64,000 bases of DNA from Panulirus ornatus. Taxonomy: Eukaryota > Arthropoda > Malacostraca > Decapoda > Palinuridae. Made by a program: the position numbers and the translations under genes. The stretch spans positions 4,182,297 to 4,246,296 of the forward strand of contig NC_092287.1 of NCBI RefSeq assembly GCF_036320965.1, given 5' to 3'. Below the pieces are notes generated by a model that made no database searches, had not been told where the DNA came from, and worked only from the letters and a program-made list of their open reading frames with translations. Of the stretch, positions 12,901 through 27,900 are shown in pieces (within the stretch, counting starts at the first letter, position 1; each line of letters opens with the position of its first letter).

Positions 12901-15900
12901 ATTCACTAGATTGGGTAATCCAAATTCAACAAGATATTTGTAACTTTTTCTTTTTAATGGGTATCTAGATATGTATTAAACCTCCTACAGACAAACTACA
13001 ATACAGACACATGGATGTACAGGCATGAGAAAACTTGACTCACACACACATGTATAGGAAATTTTTCTACACCAGCATGTTTGGCAACTTACTATGATGA
13101 AAAGGTCTGATACATGATTCTTGTAGGACCTCATCTTCACACCTAACAGCATGGACATTGAGAATAATACACATGATATCTCACCTGGATTAAAAAAATG
13201 AGTAACGCTCGTTTGATTACGAGGTAAATGAGCAAGTTAAAGGACAGAGGTGAGACAAGATGTTCAGAGATATAATTGTGGAAACTATATAAAACTCAAT
13301 AATTTCTATGGAAAAACACACACTAGGAAATGAAGTTCAGGGCAATGTAGAAAGATGTTCTGTGAAACCTATAACGAAGGAGTAGAAACATGGTTAGGTC
13401 TAGCCTTAAATACTCTCACCCATATATGTTTAAACTAGTTTTCAGCCATAAATCATATTCCTTAACATATTTCTGGTGCTAAGTGATTTTCTTTTAATAC
13501 TTGAATGCCAATTCCAGCAAAGAAAGGCTGCATCTGCTCATCATCTGTAATACACTAAAACCACAGCTTCCAATCCACAACTAGGCCCCACAGACCTTTT
13601 CATGATTTTCCCCTGATGCTTCACAAGCCCTGGTTCTGTCCATTGACAGCACGTCATCCCCAGTATACTACATTGTTCCAATTCATCCAATCAATTCACT
13701 ATTCTGTTATACAAAATAAGGATAGCTGATGAATAAATGGATTTTTCTTGAGCTTTGAAGACCATATTTGTCATGCTTGGTGGAAGACAATGGATAAAGT
13801 GGACTATATCATGACTAGGCTCAAAGCTATAATTTTCATAGAAAAAAGGAAACAACTTGTATATCATTAAACCATGATTAAAAAACAACTGGTATTTGAA
13901 TAAATGGATTTATTGTGAATTTTTGAAGACCAAGATAATGTATTTGTCACTGGTACATTTCTGCAAGAATTTTGGATGCTAAAGGCATCATTTTCAGTTT
14001 GTCAATGTTAATGTGAACAAAAGTACGGGTATGAAGTTTTCCAAGGGTAAAGAGACGTGTTGATTGTGAGTTAGAATGGAGGGAACCAAAAGGAAGTGGA
14101 GTGTTTTAGATACTCAGGAGTGGACATGGTAGCAGATGGAACTGTGAGAATAGAAGTGAATCACAGAATGGGTGAGGGGACATATATCTATGGTGCTTTG
14201 AGGAGTGTGCAGAAAGAGAGGGAAAAATCAATGAGGGCAAAAATGGGTATGTTGGTAGGTGTGGTAGTCCCAATGATGCGGTAATGGTAATAGTCATGGG
14301 CCCTAAATACGGAAGAATAGAAGAAGGTGGATGTACTTGAAATGAAAAGCATATGAAAGGGTGAAGATAAACCATGGAGTAGTTTGTGAGACTTGGGTTA
14401 GAATGATGGAAGGTGGTGTCAGCTGTGCATTTGTTCTTAATGGTACCTTTTAACATCATGAGAAGCAAACAGATATAAAAAAACAAATGAGTGAGTAATG
14501 GACTTCTATAGAAGATATATTACATATATTTTATCCCTGGGGATAGGGGAGAAAGAATACTTCCCACGTATTCCCTGCGTGTCGTAGAAGGCGACTAAAA
14601 GGGAAGGGAGAGGGGGGGCTGGAAATCTTCCCCTCTCATTTTTTTTTTTTCTATTTTCCAAAGGAAGGAACAGAGAAGGGGGCCGGGTGAGGATGTTTCC
14701 TCATAGGCCCAGTCCTCTGTTCTTAACGCTACCTCGCTGAGGCGGGAAATGGCGAATAGTATGAAAAAAAAAAAAAAAAAATGAGCATACAACTTTACCT
14801 TTTAGCTTTTAAAGTTTCTGGGTTAAAGTCATCCACAGTGTCATCTACTGCTAACTGTTTTGCTGTCTTAAGTATCTTCTTTTCTTCTTTACGTGCTTTC
14901 TTGAGGAAATGCTTCTCCGTTTCATTCATAACAGTGACCTGCTGGCTGTATACAGGTCGTTCAGGTACTCCCCGAGTTTCAAGGTCATCTGTAAGAACAT
15001 AAATCCTCTTTGAAGTAAACAATGAATAATAGAAATTGTGTCTGATGGAGTAGCAGAATTTCCTATATGGCACAAGTCAGCTTCTTATGTCATGGAAAAC
15101 AACATTTTGTGATAAAGGTATAGATAAAAGCTGTGCATACAATCTTACTAAGAATGTTAATCAATGGCACATGAAAAAAGTAAGGCCGTAAAGCTCACTT
15201 GAGCACTTGGAAAAGAGGAATGCAAGAGGCGCAACCCTGTATATGAAAATAATGAAAAAACGAAGATCAAGAATGAGGGTGAAGGAGTGACTGAGTAACT
15301 AACAGAATGGTGTATCTAATAGAATGCTGTATACATGGTGCATGAAGTGTATATGAAGTTGTACAAAGACAGTGATGTATGGTGGAAACTCTATAACAAT
15401 GCTAAAATGAGGAAGAAAACAGACTGGATACAAACGGATATAAGGAAAGATGAATATCAAACTTACTTAATAATTCAGCAATTTTCATATCTTTATCGGG
15501 TGGGGGGTTCTTGATATCAGACCTGTGTTTAAGCAGGGTCTGGATAAGTTCAAACCTCTCAAATCCTAGGAGTTCGAACATCTGCAATAAAAAATAATGT
15601 TTCACTGTCTATGATGAAAAGACTGGATGAGTTTACCTGAAAAGCTTAGTTACTTAAAGTACACACTGAAATTTATTTGCATTAAATAACCAAAACCAAC
15701 TCAACTGATTAGAATTTGAATTTATTGTTAGTTTTGGTTCATAATGCATGATATGGCTAAAGACTGTGAGTGCAAATAAGGCAGTTCCTTGTCTCACTGT
15801 GTGATGCTACCTCACAAAGGCAGTAAAAGCAAATTAAGCAGTACTGGAAAAATTAAAATGAAATTAAAAAAATGAACTGAAATATCATTAATCCTGAAGA

Positions 15901-18900
15901 TGAAGCTTCATGAAATGTGATAAAATGAAACAGAAGATTACTTAGATTTTTATAAAACAGAAAAAGGATACTAATCTATGTATGAAAAAGCTGACAACAT
16001 CAGTATTCCACATGCCCTGATGGGGCACGGTTCCAGAGAACTGTGAGCTCTGAGTGGCTGGAGGTGAATGTCAATGAAGTCAGCCTGGATGTAGTCACTA
16101 ACTGGCCATGAACAGGCCCAAACAATAAGCGAGAAACTGTGATCTCCCTAGGGTCATTCATAAAAAGTAAGTCTAAACTAGGTCCTCCTCACTGGAATCA
16201 CGAGAGCTGGAAATGTCTTGAGCCATATATTCCCAGGGAATATATCTCATGCTCACAAGACAGACTGCTGAGGGAAGAAATCACATACATAACGTCCAAT
16301 TAATGAAACTTATTAATCATATCTGATAAATACATATCAAGAGCTTACCTCATTTTGTAGCTCATCATCACCTTTGCTACTGGCAAGAAGGGTCATTGTG
16401 CCTTTGCTGAGTTCTGCCACTATGCTAGTGTCTGTGTAATATTTCAGCATCTCCATTTCAATCCATGACTTGTCATAAACCTCCTTAGCTACCTGAAATA
16501 AGTTATGGGAGTAAAATATGATCAAAAATGAAAAATCTTTAAATTAAAAAACCTTCTTACTACTATTCAATACATTTAAGAATACACTTATTGAATGAGT
16601 GTACTGTTTTGTGTTATGTAAACATTTAATAATTATTGAAACACACACACACACACACACACTATAGGCTGCTCTGTCTCATAAAATTGGTCTGCAAAAG
16701 TACTACAACAGACAGTAAGAAAGCAAACTGATAACTTCTTGTGAGGTTAAAATTACATAAGTGAGAGACAGCAATTTCAGGGATAGATCATGCGTAATGA
16801 ACCTTTTACATGTTTATAAAAGAGTGAGCCAAATCTTAGAAAAAAGGTGGCTGAGTGGACTGTCTATATCTGGAGTGCCAAAAAGCATTTGAATCTCCCA
16901 TAAAGGAGGCTGGTAAAGAAGCTGGATCTTTCAGGGAGGTATACCAGTGAGTGAAAAGTCACCTTTGGCAAGACTGAATCATCATTTATCTATCTATAAC
17001 TCTGATGCCTGTTTCCACTAGGAATTCATATCTAGGGGGTGGCAATGGCAAAAGTCTTTATGGATGAAAAGAAGTACAATTTTGGTGAGAAAAATTCTCA
17101 CTCCAAAGCAGTCCATCTTTCCTCTGTTATAGATTGGAAAGCCAACTTGAAGCTGCAGGAGTCATAATATTACTTGATTAAAAAATATTCTAATGACAAA
17201 AAGCAATTGAGTGGGAGATGTATAAAAGAAAGAGACAGGAGGTCAAGAGAAAGGTGCAAGAGGTGAAAAAAAGGGCAAATGAGAGTTGGGGTGAGAGAGT
17301 ATCATTAAATTTTAGGGAGAATAAAAAGATGTTCTGGAAGGAGGTAAATAAAGTGCGTAAGACAAGGGAGCAAATGGGAACTTCAGTGAAGGGCGCAAAT
17401 GGGGAGGTGATAACAAGTAGTGGTGATGTGAGAAGGAGATGGAGTGAGTATTTTGAAGGTTTGTTGAATGTGTTTGATGATAGAGTGGCAGATATAAGGT
17501 GTTTTGGTCGAGGTGGTGTGCAAAGTGAGAGGGTTAGGGAAAATGATTTGGTAAACAGAGAAGAGGTAGTGAAAGCTTTGCGGAAGATGAAAGCCGGCAA
17601 GGCAGCAGGTTTGGATGGTATTGCGGTGGAATTTATTAAAAAAGGGGGTGACTGTATTGTTGACTGGTTGGTAAGGTTATTTAATGTATGTATGACTAAT
17701 GGTGAGGTGCCTGAGGATTGGCGGAATGCGTGCATAGTGCCATTGTACAAAGGCAAAGGGGATAAGAGTGAGTGCTCAAATTACAGAGGTATAAGTTTGT
17801 TGAGTATTCCTGGTAAATTATATGAGAGGGTATTGATTGAGAGGGTGAAGGCATGTACAGAGCATCAGATTGGGGAAGAGCAGTGTGGTTTCAGAAGTGG
17901 TAGAGGATGTGTGGATCAGGTGTTTGCTTTGAAGAATGTATGTGAGAAATACTTAGAAAAGCAAATGGATTTGTATGTAGCATTTATGGATCTGGAGAAG
18001 GCATATGATAGAGTTGATAGAGATGCTCTGTGGAAGGTATTAAGAATATATGGTGTGGGAGGAAAGTTGTTAGAAGCAGTGAAAAGTTTTTATCGAGGAT
18101 GTAAGGCATGTGTACGTGTAGGAAGAGAGGAAAGTGATTGGTTCTCAGTGAATGTAGGTTTGCGGCAGGGGTGTGTGATGTCTCCATGGTTGTTTAATTT
18201 GTTTATGGATGGGGTTGTTAGGGAGGTAAATGCAAGAGTTTTGGAAAGAGGGGCAAGTATGAAGTCTGTTGGGGATGAGAGAGCTTGGGAAGTGAGTCAG
18301 TTGTTGTTCGCTGATGATACAGCGCTGGTGGCTGATTCATGTGAGAAACTGCAGAAGCTGGTGACTGAGTTTGGTAAAGTGTGTGGAAGAAGAAAGTTAA
18401 GAGTAAATGTGAATAAGAGCAAGGTTATTAGGTACAGTAGGGTTGAGGGTCAAGTCAATTGGGAGGTGAGTTTGAATGGAGAAAAACTGGAGGAAGTGAA
18501 GTGTTTTAGATATCTGGGAGTGGATCTGGCAGCGGATGGAACCATGGAAGCGGAAGTGGATCATAGGGTGGGGGAGGGGGCGAAAATCCTGGGGGCCTTG
18601 AAGAATGTGTGGAAGTCGAGAACATTATCTCGGAAAGCAAAAATGGGTATGTTTGAAGGAATAGTGGTTCCAACAATGTTGTATGGTTGCGAGGCGTGGG
18701 CTATGGATAGAGTTGTGCGCAGGAGGATGGATGTGCTGGAAATGAGATGTTTGAGGACAATGTGTGGTGTGAGGTGGTTTGATCGAGTGAGTAATGTAAG
18801 GGTAAGAGAGATGTGTGGAAATAAAAAGAGCGTGGTTGAGAGAGCAGAAGAGGGTGTTTTGAAGTGGTTTGGGCACATGGAGTGGATGAGTGAGGAAAGA

Positions 18901-21900
18901 TTGACCAAGAGGATATATGTGTCGGAGGTGGAGGGAACAAGGAGAAGAGGGAGACCAAATTGGAGGTGGAAAGATGGAGTGAAAAAGATTTTGTGTGATC
19001 GGGGCCTGAACATGCAGGAGGGTGAAAGGAGGGCAAGGAATAGAGTGAATTGGAGCGATGTGGTATACCGGGGTTGACGTGCTGTCAGTGGATTGAATCA
19101 AGGCATGTGAAGCGTCTGGGGTAAACCATGGAAAGCTGTGTAGGTATGTATATTTGCGTGTGTGGACGTATGTATATACATGTGTATGGGGGGGGGTTGG
19201 GCCATTTCTTTCGTCTGTTTCCTTGCGCTACCTCGCAAACGCAGGAGACAGCGACAAAGTATAAAGAAAAAAAAAAAAAAAAAAAAAAGCAAATGCTTCT
19301 GGACCCTATCTAAATGAGGTTATGCCATGAATGAAAAGTCCCCTTTGTTGGACAAAAAGGAGGTAAAATTACAGTGATGAAATTCTCAGTCCAAAGGGTT
19401 CCATCATATCCTTGCTACTGACTGCAATGTAGCCTTGTAAATGGGGTCCTGGGGATTATATAACTGATCTATTTATGAATTAAATGACAAAAAGCATAGC
19501 TCACTCAAAACAGACCAAAGTATGAAGATATCAAATAAACATTTGTTTGACAATATTACAAGAAAATATATTAAACAAACCTTTTTCTTAACTTCCACTT
19601 CAACAGGTTCCAACTTAAAGTCATCATATTTCAGCGTTGCTTGAGAAACCACTTTCACTTTACGCAAGTCTAGAAGCTTAACAGCTGGCAGCAGTTCTGG
19701 AGGTTGGGCTCGGGGACCAACCTTCCATAATAAATAAAGATTACTTATTTAAGGACAAAGCTCATTCAACTGTTAGTGGTTTACCTATGGTGCTCTTATT
19801 CTTCAAAATCTACACTTGGTGGCATATCACATAACCTAAGAACCCACACCACTACTTGGATTGGTGCTTCCCATCTAGTGATCATCTATCTAATCTCTAC
19901 CTTGCGAGTTAACACACAATACATACAGCAATACAAGAGCAACTTATCACTCAGGTGCATAATGTTCTTCCATAATGGTCAAAAACTAGATATATCTCAT
20001 TTGAAACTTCGAGTGGAATATTCATTCTAAATGATTATGTACAAACATCACCTTGGGACCTATTACTTTTGAACATGTTTACTCTGTCATGAACAACTTT
20101 CAATAATGTTCATGTTGACATTATCTTAATTCTTTTCATACATACTTGTCATTTCCCACATTAGCAAGGAAGTACCAAGAACAGAGGACTGAGCCTTAAA
20201 GGGAATATCCTCACTTGGCCCACTTCTCTGTTCCTTCTTTTGGAAAATAAGAAAATGGGAGGGGAGGATTTCCAGCCCCTAGCTCCCACCCCTTATAGTC
20301 ATCTTCTATAACACGCAGGAAATATATGGGAAGTATTCCTTTTCTCCAATCCCCAGGATAATTATCGTAAGTTATGTACTACAATTTCTAAGATGAAATC
20401 TTTGTAATTGTAATAACTGCTTCCTCCACATTCTAAAGAGAAGTGTAACGGAAAAGCCATTAATCATTCAATATATAAAGCAGGAGGGTGAACGGCGTGC
20501 AAGGAATGGAGTGAATTGGAACGATGTGGTATACCGGGGTTGACGTGCTGTCAATGGATTGAACCAGGGTATGTGAAGCGTCTGGGGTAAACCATGGAAA
20601 GTTTTATGGGGCCTGGATGTGAAAAGGGAGCTGTGGTTTCAGTGCATTACACACGACAGTTAGAGACTGAGTGTGAACGAATGTGGCCTTTCTTATCTTT
20701 TCCTGGTGCTACCTCGCGCACATGCGGGGGAAGTGGTTGTCATTTCATGTGGGGCGGGGTGGCGACAGGAATGAGTGAAGGCAGCAAGTATGAATTATGT
20801 ACATGTGTATGTATGTATATGTCTGTGTATGTAAATATATGTATACGTTGAAATGTATAGGTATGTATATGTGCGTATGTGGACGTGTATGTATATACAT
20901 GTGTATGTGGGTGGGTTGGGCCATTCTTTCATCTGTTTCCTTGCGCTACCTCGCAACTTTTACTGACTTTGATACAAATTCAGTTATATGTTGTGTTCAC
21001 ACTTACTACTCTGCATAAGAAACAAAAAAGGTACTGTGTATATCATTACTCACTACAAAGCAAAGTAAAAATAAGTTACTATTCATCTATTTATACCACT
21101 GATGCACATTTCATTTGGGATAGTGGCATATCTAGGGTATGGCAGGTATGGCAGGTGCCCTGGGTGCCACTTGAAGGGGGACGCCACTCAGCAGGTTTGT
21201 TTTTGACATATGCTACCCGACTGACATTTTCAACAGTTTGGTTTTGTGAGATAAAAAAGAAACTTGCCTACTTTTCAACTATAGTAATATTTTGCTACTA
21301 TCAGTAGCATTACCGCTTCTATGTTGCAATTCTGATCAAATAAGTCTTAAGTCTTAAAGTCTTTAAGAGTTTATATAAATTCAAGTTTGGCTTAACTCTT
21401 CAACTGACTCACTTCTGCCCTCATGGTTCCATGCCTCACATGCATACAGCATTACTAAATTTTCAAACATACCTATCTACGACCTTCCGGATAATAAGTT
21501 CCCTTTCTACATATTCTTAAATGCTCCCAGAACCTTCATTCCCTTCAAGCACCCTCTGACTCACTTTTGCCACCATAGTTCCATTTTCTGAGAAATCCAC
21601 TCCCAGGTAACTAAATATTCATTTCCTCCAAATTTTCTACATTCAAGCTAACAACCCCCATCTACCCTGTCCCTCTGTCCTGCTTAACCTATAAGCCTTA
21701 TTTTTATTCACATTTAATCTTAAATGCCACCCTTCACACATTCTCCCAAATTTCAGCAATCTTACACTCGAATCTGCCATTAGTGCTGTCATCAGCTGAC
21801 AATAAATAACCTTCTCACTTTTCAGGCCACCTCACCCCTGGAGACTACTCCCCTCTCCAAGACCTTGCATCTGACTTCCTCACAACCTCATCTGTAAACA

Positions 21901-24900
21901 ATTAAACAGCCATGGTGACATCACACACCCCTACCAGTAACCAACATTCACCTGAAACCACTCACACTCTTCTTTATCTACTTGCACATACACCTCACAT
22001 ACCCCTTGAGGCATCTCTATCAAAAAATGCCTAACAATAAGTTTTTCCTACTAAAATCCATGACATCTTTCCAGTCTTACTATAACATTAAACATAAAGA
22101 GTGACAAAATTTCCTAATGCAGCATTTATGTAAACCATCAAATTTTCTAAATATCAAAATTTTCCTACCTATTATCAGCTCTTCATGTAACTGATATCCT
22201 CAGATTTCCTATTAAGGTTACACCATAAAATGCCTTACAATATCAAACATTTCCTATCACAATGTTAACCTAAAAAAATCTGCTTAATATCTCATCCTTT
22301 TCTAAGAACCTGTAGAACCTGTAGACAAAAAACATTACTTTTATCTATCTAAATCTACTACCTTCATATCAACCCCCCAAAAAATTCATTCCTTCTTACC
22401 TTAATATTAACCCCAAACATAGATGATGTGTCTTGAGGAGTCTGAAGGGTGGTCATCATCTCCACCAAATCCTCTTCACTCACTAAATCTGCAATGCAGC
22501 GAATAGCCTGCAAAAAATTCAGTAAATGCCCATAAATATATTCTTTCCTTTCACTGAAACATAAAACTGAATTTTTGTAAAAGTTAAACAGGGTAGATGT
22601 ACTCCTGGAAACTATGCATCCCCTCACTTATACCAGCCTGCTAGGTTGGGGGCCCCTGACAAACACATACATGAGATGGGGCCCCCACTATCTTAGAAAT
22701 CCCTAACCCTACCAAACAGTTAAATAGGTAACGTTACCAGGTTATCACAATAACACACACACAAAGCATATGAGGACTAGGAGGAAGATAAAGCCATCTC
22801 TACTTGACCTTTTCTTTAAACACTGTTGCATGGAAAAAGAACATTTGAAGTATGATTCTCCTGTATGAATATTTGGTGGTGGATGATGTATGAAGAGGAT
22901 CAGAGAGGGCAAAGGAACAAAAAAAAGATGCAAAGCCATGGCAATCAAGTAGAATGGTTCAAGTTTTTTGAGAGCAATGACTAGGAGTTCTATCATAAAG
23001 AGTATGAACCAGTTTTAGAGGGTTCTGTGAAAACTACAATGAAGGGGTCAGAACATGACTAACTCTGGTGGTCAATTGAGGAGGAGCAAAATGGAAAGAG
23101 AAATCTCAGAGTGAGAGAGTTCAGGGATGTACAACAGAGGAGAAATACAAGACTGCAGTCAGCCAGCACAAGAAAGATAAAGGAGGGCAGTGAATTTCAT
23201 ACTTGACTGCCATTCCCTGTGTCAGCAAGGTAAAAGCCAGGAAACTAACAAGGAAAGACACTCACATACTTATACATATATGCACCTACTTGTACATATA
23301 CATATTCATACATACATACATACACATATATACACATGTGTATACTCATACTTGCTGGCCTTAATCCATTCCCAAAGCCGTCCTGCCTCACATACAGCAC
23401 AAATGTAATCATGCCATAATGCATTTTCTGGAAATAATTTCAAACAAAAATCTAGTTACAATGAAGAAAAAAACTGCATATACAACAGTTTTCATGAATA
23501 GATGTTTAATTAACTACTGATGTAACATATTAAAAAAAGATAGCCTATTAGCAAACTTCAAGCACTGACCTTGTGAGCTCTTTCAAGAAGAAGAGGTTTA
23601 ACATCACCAAACATCTGCTGCAGTTTCATCTTTTGCTTGATAGTGAGCACAGCACTGTCATGAGAGACAGTGAATAGCAAAGTGGCTGCCTCATCACGAG
23701 TATCAAGTTCTGGTGCAACCTGTTGTCAACAGTATGTTATTCCTCTGCAAGACTTTGTTAACCATATCTAATGGCTCTGCTTTTGGTTACTATAAATCAC
23801 CATAACCATTTTTGCTAAATATCAAGAAGGTGAAAAGCAAAATGAAGCCCCTCAGAGGAACTACTTACATTAACAAACTATATATTGAATCTAAAACAAG
23901 ATGGAAAATGAATTCTGTTATCATGTGCCTAGGATATTGTTGGGGCTTACCTGTCGTGCAACTTCCCACACTTCCCGAAGGTAACAGTCAAGGCTGACTG
24001 CATTGCTTTTACCTAAGCACTCTACCTCACTTTTGATGCGAGACCATGTTACTCCACTTTCTCTGTGCAGAATCAAATATTCTTTGTCAGTATGGGGAAA
24101 ATAAGTCAGTAAAGCCACTAGTATCAGAATCTAAACTACAAAAACTGGCAAAATTACAGGATCACTGTATATAATCAGAATAAAATGGGGAAGTAACTTT
24201 ATTTTTTTTTTTTTTTTTTTTTAATTTTCCAAAAGAAGGAACAGAGGGGGCCAGGTGAGGATATTCCAAAAAAGGCCCAGTCCTCTGTTCTTAACGCTAC
24301 CTCGCTAACGTGGGAAATGGCGAATAGTTTGAAAAAAAAAACTTTATCTATGACTGGCAATGGAATGGACCAGAGATGACACTATGTAATAGGGTACAAG
24401 AGAAACTCATAAACCAAGGGAAGGATGTTTAACAAGCAAAGACACATCACACCCTCTTAAGTGCTTTGGAGATTAGTTTCTTTCAAGCTATGATGCATTT
24501 CAACCAAGGTGATTTTTGATACCCTTTATCTATTATCATGCATATGTTCACGTATACCTCTCCCTTCTTTCTTAATTGAAGACTTTAAACTCTTTTATCC
24601 TCTCATGATAATCTAAATGTTTCATTCCCTTAACAGTGATCAAAGAATGTTTCTGAATTCTTTCTAATATGTTAATTTTTCTGTCTTGATGGTGACCACA
24701 TAATAAAGCAGTATTCAAGCTTACTTCTTATGTATGTAATGAATAACTTCACCATCAATGCTCTATCTCTCTTAAGGAACTATCTCAATATCACTCAACA
24801 CGTCACCTGACTATAAAATGTTATTCTGTCGGTGAGTTTTCAATAGCTTTTCACTTACGGTTACTCATAAGTCTTTAACACCATCTTCTTTACATACTTC

Positions 24901-27900
24901 CATTCCTACTAGTCCTTTACAAAGTATGACTGTTGTGGTACATCTTTCAAAAGAAAACTTTCATTTACAAAGAGAAAAGGATGCTACACTGTATCTTTCA
25001 TTACATCTAATAGCCCAAAATATTTCATTGTATATGCCCAAATCAGCAAATTGATGCAACTAGTCCACTTAATTACTTCCCATTACAGAAACATATAACT
25101 CATCAATCATTATATAATACCACATTCATACTAAATTTCTTCCAGAAATACCCTATTAAGCTTCAAAATGCTTTCCACTTCTTAAGTTGGCAAGTATGCA
25201 TGGAAAAGATGGCATTCAAATAATTGTTCAGCCACCCAAAATAAAATAATCTTTACACTTATAAACTGAGAAAAAAATTCAATATTTACTTTCTACAAAA
25301 TACATTTACATTAAGACACAGATGGGGGAACGCACCAAGCAATAAAATCCAGCCATAGGACTTACCTCATTCGCTGGTGTCGTTCTTTCCTTTTAATTGC
25401 CAAGACTTGTGCAAGATTGTATTCATTTTCTCCATTTCGGCTCACATTTGCATGCAATCGCAGGAAAGATGTCAAACGAGGTGGACCCTGAACTATATTT
25501 GAATACATTAGTCAAAATGTTATTGTTGCATTCATATGCAATACATGTCAGTAATGAAAGTACCCATACTGATAAAAATGTGAAAGCTATGAGCATGCTG
25601 TAGTGCTTAAAGTACTATTACTGGTAAACAGTACATCACTTTAGCACATATCTGTTTTTTACAGCATTCTAGTTCATAACTAACAACAGAAAATGCATCA
25701 TATATTAATATATTCTACCATTTTCATCTCTGAAGTGATTATTTTTCAATATTTTTCAGAAGGATTCATCATGGATCATCTACATGTTAAGTTAGAAGCA
25801 CTATATGAATATTATGAAAGTGCATATCCACAAATCAGAAGCTACTACTTGTGAAAATTTGAGGAAACAAGATGCAGGATAATAATTATTCTGAGCATTT
25901 TACCCAAGATAAAATCATAACTAATGCAAAATAATATTTACACTGTAAAATTTTTTATTTTTATTTTTTTTATTATACTTTGTCGCTGTCTCCCGCGTTT
26001 GCGAGGTAGCGCAAGGAAACAGACAAAAGAAATGGCCCAACCCCCCCCCCCCATACACATGTATATACATACTTCCACACACGCAAATATACATACCTAC
26101 ACAGCTTTCCATGGTTTACCCCAGACGCTTCACATGCCTTGATTCAATCCACTGACAGCACGTCAACCCCGGTATACCACATCGCTCCAATTCACTCTAT
26201 TCCTTGCCCTCCTTTCACCCTCCTGCATGTTCAGGCCCCGATCACACAAAATCTTTTTCACTCCATCTTTCCACCTCCAATTTGGTCTCCCTCTTCTCCT
26301 CGTTCCCTCCACCTCCGACACATATATCCTCTCGGTCAATCTTTCCTCACTCATTCTCTCCATGTGCCCAAACCACTTCAAAACACCCTCTTCTGCTCTC
26401 TCAACCACGCTCTTTTTATTTCCACACATCTCTCTTACCCTTACGTTACTCACTCGATCAAACCACCTCACACCACACATTGTCCTCAAACATCTCATTT
26501 CCAGCACATCCATCCTCCTGCGCACAACTCTATCCATAGCCCACGCCTCACAACCATACAACATTGTTGGAACCACTATTCCTTCAAACATACCCATTTT
26601 TGCTTTCCGAGATAATGTTCTCGACTTCCACACATTCTTCAAGGCCCCCAGAATTTTCGCCCCCTCCCCCACCCTATGATCCACTTCCGCTTCCATGGTT
26701 CCATCCGCTGACAGATCCACTCCCAGATATCTAAAACACTTCACTTCCTCCAGTTTTTCTCCATTCAAACTCACCTCCCAATTTACTTGACCCTCAACCC
26801 GACTGTACCTAATAACCTTGCTCTTATTCACATTTACTCTTAACTTTCTTCTTCCACACACTTTTCCAAACTCAGTCACCAGCTTCTGCAGTTTCTCACA
26901 TGAATCAGCCACCAGCGCTGTATCATCAGCGAACAACAACTGACTCACTTCCCAAGCTCTCTCATCCCCAACAGACTGCATACTTGCCCCTCTTTCCAAA
27001 ACTCTTGCATTTACCTCCCTAACAACCCCATCCATAAACAAATTAAACAACCATGGAGACATCACACACCCCTGCCGCAAACCTACATTCACTGAGAACC
27101 AATCACTTTCCTCTCTTCCTACACGTACACATGCCTTACATCCTCGATAAAAACTTTTCACTGCTTCTAACAACTTTCCTCCCACACCATATTTTCTTAA
27201 TACCTTCCACAGAGCATCTCTATCCTTTTTTTTATACTTGATTGTCATTTCCTATGTTAGTGAGGTAGCACCAGGAAACAGAGGGCCAAATCCACTCATA
27301 TACATATATACACATATACACATCTAAGCATATACTCAGTCACTAACTTCTGCAGTTTCTCCAAAGAATCAGCTACTAGAGCTGTATCACCTGCCAACAT
27401 CCAGTTCCGTCATCACCCCACCCCGTGCATTTATGCTGTTTCCCATGGGGCAGGGTGATGTCGGAAATGCATGTTGGCAGATGATACATACCCCTCTCCT
27501 TTATGACCTTGCTTTTCCACAAACATCTATTGGTGCCCATGGTTCACTAGGGCCTGGCTGTGGACGAGGAATATGGTTTGATGCATTATGCATTTCAACT
27601 AGAGGGTAAATGAGTGTTGTTTTTTCATCTGTTCCTGGCACTACCTCACTACAAGAAATGATGGGAAAAATAAATGAAATAGCTGATCAAACAAACAATA
27701 ATCATGACATCTATCCAACACCCCCAGCTTTAGGGAACCTCACTTTGTGATGGTCATTTGTGGGGTTTCCAGACCAGAGTGGAGGATATGCCTATACCCC
27801 CAATGTTAATATCACATGACATAATTGTGGTGTTTTGAAACTAAACAGAGTAAAATTAGTGACTTAGGGAGATATAAGGTGTTGGAAAAAATTGCATTTC

